DNA from: Janibacter alkaliphilus
Lineage (GTDB): Bacteria > Actinomycetota > Actinomycetes > Actinomycetales > Dermatophilaceae
NCBI RefSeq assembly: GCF_013408565.1
Contig: NZ_JACBZX010000001.1
Span: 620,001-684,000, forward strand
Length of the DNA stretch: 64,000 nucleotides
Direction of reading: 5' to 3'
The notes below the pieces were generated by a model, which had not been told where the DNA came from, ran no database searches, and was given only the letters and a program-made list of their open reading frames with translations. Positions 59,472-64,000 of the stretch are shown here, in pieces (position 1 is the stretch's first letter; the number at the start of each line of letters is the position of its first letter). The translations under genes were made by a program, and so were the position numbers.

Positions 59472-61687
59472 CGGTCACCGACGAGCAGCGCAGCGCCGCC
59501 GAGGAGGGCACCGCCACCCGCAGCGTCGACCTGGCGATCACCGGGATGACCTGCGCCTCCTGCTCCGCGCGCATCGAGAAGAAGCTCAACAAGCTCGACG
59601 GGGTCACCGCCAGCGTCAACCTGGCCACCGAGAAGGGCCACGTCGAGTACCCGCCCGAGCGGGACGTCGAGGACATCCTGGCGACCGTCCGCTCCACCGG
59701 CTACGGCGCCAGCGTCATCGAGCCGCAGGCCCGGATGGCGCCCCCGGAGCACACCCACGTCCGCCAGGACGACCTGCGTCGCCGCGGGGTCGTCGCCGGG
59801 GCGCTGGCCCTGGTGGTGCTCGTGCTGGCGATGGGGCCGTGGCAGTTCACCGCCAACCCCTGGCTGCAGTGGCTGCTGACCACCCCGGTGGTGCTGTGGT
59901 GCGCCTGGCCCTTCCACCGGGCGGCCGCGCTCAACGCCCGCCACCTGGCCTCGACGATGGACACCCTGGTCAGCATCGGGGTCAGCGCCGCCTACCTGTG
60001 GTCGCTGGCCGCGCTGCTGCTCGGCCCGGCCGAGGGCACCCGCGCCGAGGCGCACTACTACTTCGAGGTCGCCGCCGTGGTGACCGCCTTCCTGCTGCTC
60101 GGCCGCTGGCTGGAGTCGCGGGCGCAGAGCGAGGGCCGCAGCGCGCTCACCGAGCTCATGGACCTCGGCGCCAAGGACGTCGCGGTGCAGCGCATCCACT
60201 CCGGCACCCGGGTCACCACCGAGGTGCGCATCCCCATCGACGACCTGCGGGTCGGCGACCACTTCATCGTCCGCCCCGGGGAGAAGGTGGCCACCGACGG
60301 GATCGTCGTCGACGGCGCCAGCGCCATCGACGCCTCGCTGGTCACCGGCGAGTCGGTGCCGGTCGACGTCCGCCCCGGCGACGAGGTCAGCGCCGGCACG
60401 GTCAACACCTCCGGGCGGCTCGTCGTCGAGGCCCGCGCGGTCGGCTCCGAGACCACCCTGGCGGCGATCAGCCGGCTCGTCGAGCAGGCCCAGACCGGCA
60501 AGGCCCAGGTGCAGCGGCTGGCCGACCGGGTCTCGGCCGTCTTCGTCCCGGTGGTCCTCGGGCTGGCGCTGCTCACCTTCGTCGGCTGGTGGATCGGCTC
60601 CGGCAGCGCCGGCACGGCGGTCGGTGTCGCGGTGACCGTGCTCATCATCGCCTGCCCCTGCGCGCTCGGGCTGGCCACGCCGACCGCGCTGCTCGTCGGC
60701 ACCAGCCGCGGCGCTCAGCGGGGCATCCTCATCAAGGGGCCGCAGGTCCTCGAGGACACCCGCCGGATCGACACCATCGTGCTCGACAAGACCGGCACCA
60801 TCACCACCGGCGAGGCCGAGGTCACCGACCTGGCCGCCGAGCCCGGCCTGCACCCGGCCGCGGTGCTCACCGCCGCGGCCGCGGTGGAGTCCGGCAGCGA
60901 GCACCCGATCGCCGCCGCCATCGTCGCCCGGGCCCAGGAGCAGGGCATCCGCCCGCCGCGGGCCACCGACTTCGAGGCGCTGCCCGGCACCGGCGCGGTG
61001 GCCACGATCAAGGGCACCCGGGTGAACGTCGGCCAGGCCGAGCTCTTCGAGGAGATCCCCAGCGAGCTGCTCGGGCTCGAGCGGGCCGGGACCACCGTCT
61101 TCGTCGGCTGGGGCGGTCGCGCCCGAGGCGCGATCACCGTCGGCGACGACATCCGGGAGACCTCCGCCGACGCGGTCGCCGAGCTGCGCTACGAGGGGCT
61201 GGGCGTCTACCTGCTCAGCGGGGACACCCAGGCCAACGCCGCGGCGGTCGCCGAGGTCGTCGGGATCGGCGCCGAGGACGTCATCGCCGGGGTCAAGCCC
61301 CAGGACAAGCACGAGGTGGTCGCCCGGCTGCAGTCCGAGGGCCGGGTCGTGGCGATGGTCGGCGACGGGGTCAACGACGCCGCCGCGCTCGCCCGGGCCG
61401 ACCTCGGCCTGGCGATGGGTACCGGCACCGACGTGGCCATGGAGTCCGCGGACATCGTGCTGGTGCGGGCCGACCTGGACGCGGTGCCGGACGCCATCGA
61501 GCTCTCCCGGGACACCCTCAAGGTCATCAAGCAGAACCTGGCGTGGGCGTTCGGGTACAACACGGCGGCCATCCCGCTGGCCATGGCCGGGCTGCTCAAC
61601 CCGATGATCGCCGGCGGGGCGATGGCCCTCTCCAGCGTGCTCGTCGTCGGCAACAGCCTCCGGCTGCGGCGGTCGCTGCGCGACTGA
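59468..61687 (+). CDS. copA: Copper-exporting P1B-type ATPase
   Basis: 739 residues from ATG at 59468. One N-terminal metal-binding domain with GMTCASC (Cys29, Cys32), eight transmembrane helices, the CPC metal site in TM6 (Cys396, Cys398; CPCALGLATPTALLVGTSRGAQRGILIKG), phosphorylation motif DKTGT (Asp440), SEHPIAAAI in the nucleotide domain and GDGVNDAAAL (about 632). The CPC with downstream YN and MxxSS-type residues indicate Cu(I) specificity. It exports copper. It is last gene of the operon, before a perfect terminator. Confidence 0.95.
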   Translation: MTVTDEQRSAAEEGTATRSVDLAITGMTCASCSARIEKKLNKLDGVTASVNLATEKGHVEYPPERDVEDILATVRSTGYGASVIEPQARMAPPEHTHVRQDDLRRRGVVAGALALVVLVLAMGPWQFTANPWLQWLLTTPVVLWCAWPFHRAAALNARHLASTMDTLVSIGVSAAYLWSLAALLLGPAEGTRAEAHYYFEVAAVVTAFLLLGRWLESRAQSEGRSALTELMDLGAKDVAVQRIHSGTRVTTEVRIPIDDLRVGDHFIVRPGEKVATDGIVVDGASAIDASLVTGESVPVDVRPGDEVSAGTVNTSGRLVVEARAVGSETTLAAISRLVEQAQTGKAQVQRLADRVSAVFVPVVLGLALLTFVGWWIGSGSAGTAVGVAVTVLIIACPCALGLATPTALLVGTSRGAQRGILIKGPQVLEDTRRIDTIVLDKTGTITTGEAEVTDLAAEPGLHPAAVLTAAAAVESGSEHPIAAAIVARAQEQGIRPPRATDFEALPGTGAVATIKGTRVNVGQAELFEEIPSELLGLERAGTTVFVGWGGRARGAITVGDDIRETSADAVAELRYEGLGVYLLSGDTQANAAAVAEVVGIGAEDVIAGVKPQDKHEVVARLQSEGRVVAMVGDGVNDAAALARADLGLAMGTGTDVAMESADIVLVRADLDAVPDAIELSRDTLKVIKQNLAWAFGYNTAAIPLAMAGLLNPMIAGGAMALSSVLVVGNSLRLRRSLRD

Positions 61688-61710
61688 CGGCCACCTGCGA
61701 GCAGACAGCT

Positions 61711-61746
61711 GCGGCCGGTCGGGGCCCCTGATCCCCGACCGGCCGC
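61711..61746. terminator. Bidirectional terminator
   Basis: Perfect 14-bp stem GCGGCCGGTCGGGG (61711-61724) with 61733-61746 and an 8-nt loop, between copA and the convergent ABC permease gene. Confidence 0.85.
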
Positions 61747-61777
61747 GGTCTGTGTGCGGCGCCGTGGCGCCGGCGGC

Positions 61778-63019
61778 TCAGATCTCCGCGTTCCACGCCT
61801 CGCGGTAGCCGAGCTTGCCGGAGGTCTGCAGCAGCGCCCGACGGTAGATCCGCTCGGCCAGCGCGAGCACCACCGCGGCGGCCGCCGCGAGCAGCACCAG
61901 CGCGACCAGCGCCTGCCACCAGGTCGCCTCGCCGGAGACCACCCGCATGGGCATGATGATCCCGGAGAAGGGGGGCAGGTAGGCGAGGACGTCCGCGATC
62001 TGGCCGGAGGCGAGGAAGGACGCGGCGAACATCGCCAGCACGAGCATGGTCACCGGCACCGAGGTGGACTGCACGTCCTCGGTCCGCGAGGCCAGCGCCC
62101 CGGCCACCGCGAAGAGCGTGGCGACCAGGGTGAAGCCGACGAGGAAGAAGGCGACGAACCACACCAGCCCGGAGGTGAGGTTGGGCAGCATCCCGCCGAA
62201 GTCGGTGAAGCTCACCCCCACCAGGGCCACCGCGATGTACAGCGCCAGCTGCAGCATCGCCAGCGTGATGTTGCCGACCAGCTTGCCGACGAGCAGCTGC
62301 CGCACCGGGATCGAGGTGGCGATGATCTCCACCACCCGGGACTGCTTCTCCTCGACGACGCTCATCGCCAGCGTGCTGCCGAAGAGCACCGCCGAGACGT
62401 AGAAGAGCGCGGCCATGATGATGCCGACCACGGTCGCCGCCACCGCCTGGTCCGAGCTGCCCTCGATCTGCGAGGTGGTCAGGGTGGTGCCCTGCTGCAG
62501 CGCCGCCAGGTCGACCCCCTGCTGCTCGGCGTTGTCGGCCAGGGCGATCTGCTGCAGCACCGGCTCGACGGCCCCGGTGAGGGTGCCGTCCACCTCGCTC
62601 TGCCCGGTGAGCACCCACTGGTCGCCGTCCTGGTGCAGCCAGGCGTCGGCGGACTCGTCGGCCAGCGCGGCCCGGGCCGCGTCCTCGTCGGCAACCTCGA
62701 CCGGGACGAAGCTCACCTTGTCGTCGACCGAGGGCACCCGCTCCTCGAGGCTGCCGGCGAGGCTGCTCGCCGAGGAGGTCACCGCGACGTCGTAGCTGCG
62801 GTCGCGCTCGGCGTTCCACGCCTGGAAGGCGAACGCCGCGACCATCACCGCCAGGGACAGCAGGGTGCCGAAGATGAAGGCCTTGTCCCGCAGCTTGACC
62901 GACACCTCGCGCTGGGCGACCAGCGTCCAGGCGCGGGCGGTGGAGATCCGACCGGTCTGCGGAGCCTCGGGGGCGGGGGTGTTGCGGTCGGTGCCGGTGG
63001 TCGGGGCCGTGGTGCTCAT
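61778..63019 (-). CDS. ABC-2 type exporter, permease (NatB-like)
   Basis: 413 residues from ATG at 63019 (ATGA overlap with the ATPase stop). An N-terminal transmembrane helix (about 46-66), a large external domain (about 70-200), then five helices from about 210. VVEEKQSRVVEIIATSIPVRQLLVGKLVGNITLAMLQ is the ABC-2 family intracellular helix that contacts the ATPase. The topology matches NatB-type exporters. The substrate is unknown. Confidence 0.92.
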   Translation of the reverse strand: MSTTAPTTGTDRNTPAPEAPQTGRISTARAWTLVAQREVSVKLRDKAFIFGTLLSLAVMVAAFAFQAWNAERDRSYDVAVTSSASSLAGSLEERVPSVDDKVSFVPVEVADEDAARAALADESADAWLHQDGDQWVLTGQSEVDGTLTGAVEPVLQQIALADNAEQQGVDLAALQQGTTLTTSQIEGSSDQAVAATVVGIIMAALFYVSAVLFGSTLAMSVVEEKQSRVVEIIATSIPVRQLLVGKLVGNITLAMLQLALYIAVALVGVSFTDFGGMLPNLTSGLVWFVAFFLVGFTLVATLFAVAGALASRTEDVQSTSVPVTMLVLAMFAASFLASGQIADVLAYLPPFSGIIMPMRVVSGEATWWQALVALVLLAAAAAVVLALAERIYRRALLQTSGKLGYREAWNAEI

Positions 63020-63942
63020 GCCGTCGCCTCTCGGTAGATGTCGGACAGCGGGGGGATGATCGGGGTCAGCTCGGTGACGCCGCCGCGGCGGACCCCTTCG
63101 CTCAGCAGGGCGTCCAGGGTGCGCTGCTGCTCGGCCGGGTCGTCCTCGCTCAGCTCGACGACGGCCTGCGGACCGTCGACGTCGAGCACGTGCAGGCCGG
63201 GGGTGCCGCGCACCCAGCCGGCGTCGCCGACGACACCGAGCCGGTGCCGCCTCGGCGCGGAGCCGCGCAGCTCGTCGGGGGTGCCCTGGGCGCGGACCGT
63301 GCCGCCGGAGAGGATGATCAGCCGGTCGCACAGCCGGTCGACGAGGTCGAGCTGGTGGCTGGAGAAGAGCACCGGCACCCCGCGGGCGGTGTGCTCGCGC
63401 AGCAGGTCGGCCATGGCGTCCACCGCGGCCGGGTCCAGCCCGGAGAACGGCTCGTCGAGGATGAGCGCCGCCGGCCGGATCATCAGCGCCGCGATGATCT
63501 GCACGCGCTGCTGGTTGCCGAGGGAGAGCGCCTCGAGGTTGTCGCCGGCGCGGTCGGCCAGGCCGAGCCGCTCCAGGTGCTCCTCGACGACCCGCTTGGC
63601 GGAGCCGGCGTCCATCCCCTTCAGCTGGGCCAGGTAGACCAGCTGCTGGGCGACCTTCTGCTTGGGGTAGAGGCCGCGCTCCTCGGGCATGTAGCCGATG
63701 CTGCGGCGGTCGGCGGTGGTGATCGGCCGGTCGCCCCAGCTCACCTGGCCGGCGTGGATGCCCAGGACGCCCATGATCATCCGCATCGTCGTGGTCTTGC
63801 CGGCGCCGTTGCCCCCGACGAAGCCGGTCATCAGGCCGGCCGGGACGAGGAAGCTGATGTCGTCGACGGCGACGTGCTCGCCGAAGCGACGGGTGAGATG
63901 GTCGACCTGGATCGTGGCCGGCGTGCCCGCTGCTGTGCTCAT
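63016..63942 (-). CDS. ABC-2 type exporter, ATP-binding protein (NatA-like)
   Basis: 308 residues. Walker A GGNGAGKTT (43-51), Q-loop-region GYMPEERGLYPKQKV (the EERGLY form typical of the NatA group), signature LSLGNQQRVQIIAAL, Walker B ALILDEPFSGLDP and switch His SSHQLD. The C-terminal 90 residues form a DUF4162-like extension. It is translationally coupled to the permease gene. A TAGTCT box 6 nt from the ATG indicates a leaderless start. Confidence 0.94.
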   Translation of the reverse strand: MSTAAGTPATIQVDHLTRRFGEHVAVDDISFLVPAGLMTGFVGGNGAGKTTTMRMIMGVLGIHAGQVSWGDRPITTADRRSIGYMPEERGLYPKQKVAQQLVYLAQLKGMDAGSAKRVVEEHLERLGLADRAGDNLEALSLGNQQRVQIIAALMIRPAALILDEPFSGLDPAAVDAMADLLREHTARGVPVLFSSHQLDLVDRLCDRLIILSGGTVRAQGTPDELRGSAPRRHRLGVVGDAGWVRGTPGLHVLDVDGPQAVVELSEDDPAEQQRTLDALLSEGVRRGGVTELTPIIPPLSDIYREATA

Positions 63943-63948
63943 GCTCCG

Positions 63949-63954
63949 AGACTA
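63949..63954 (-). promoter_or_regulatory. -10 box of the ABC exporter operon
   Basis: Minus-strand TAGTCT ending 6 nt before the ATG at 63942. The remaining 46 bp to the window edge hold nothing else that is recognisable. Confidence 0.45.
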
Positions 63955-64000
63955 GGCAGCCCGGCGCTCCGGGGGATCCGCCGAACGGCTGATCTCTGCG

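Overview
The window is about 72% G+C throughout, with short intergenic gaps, many 4-nt ATGA/GTGA gene overlaps, GTG starts and twin promoter -10 boxes of the form TAGNNT placed 6-7 nt from start codons (leaderless transcripts). Gene content (WYL regulators, FadE5-type acyl-CoA dehydrogenase, HisC2/Pat aminotransferase, cydABDC, ECF biotin transporter, DUF6458, PRC-barrel/DUF2382 stress proteins) points to an actinobacterium, most probably a Micrococcales member near Intrasporangiaceae/Ornithinimicrobiaceae. This assignment is an inference from gene content, not a search result. There is no rRNA, CRISPR array, IS element or prophage.

Layout. 1-3.8 kb: the 5' part of dcd, an MFS exporter divergent from a WYL regulator, tRNA-Gly(CCC), and a lower-G+C NYN-domain nuclease gene. 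3.9-9.6 kb: ECF sigma factor with a membrane partner, LtrA-family protein, acyl-CoA dehydrogenase and two small membrane proteins. 9.7-16.7 kb: three exported proteins (Ig-like, serine hydrolase with FG-GAP repeats, TAP-type peptidase) around a CopD-CtaG fusion. 17-22.5 kb: branched-chain 2-oxoacid dehydrogenase E1alpha-E1beta-E2, an aromatic/histidinol-phosphate aminotransferase and a YvlD-like membrane protein. 22.6-27.1 kb: a solute-binding/VWA protein and a complete polar amino-acid ABC importer. 27.4-34.7 kb: six co-directional genes, cydABDC followed by a BlaI-type repressor and an M56 peptidase, the last five overlapping by 4 nt. 34.8-42.7 kb: AIM24 and M48 proteins, a TetR-MMPL efflux pair, a PanE-like reductase and a low-molecular-weight phosphatase. 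42.7-44.6 kb: two paralogous PRC-barrel proteins with Gly-Asp-Ala repeats. 45-48.4 kb: purB fused operonically to bioYMN. 48.4-56.6 kb: transglutaminase, lipoprotein, YbaK, then a GAF regulator, phosphoglucomutase, aldehyde dehydrogenase and DUF779. 56.8-61.7 kb: ilvA, a DUF2236 protein and a copper module csoR-copZ-copA. 61.8-63.9 kb: an ABC-2 type exporter.

The most unusual material is non-coding. A dispersed palindrome with core TGCCCGGGCA occurs twelve times at four gene 3' flanks. A second palindrome family occurs twice. A perfect 22-bp inverted repeat and a separate 22-bp dyad (GTACTACG arms) precede cydA; the dyad is a candidate operator for the BlaI-type protein encoded at the end of the same gene string. 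The TetR gene carries two 25-bp tandem operators over its own start and a perfect 69-bp in-frame duplication.
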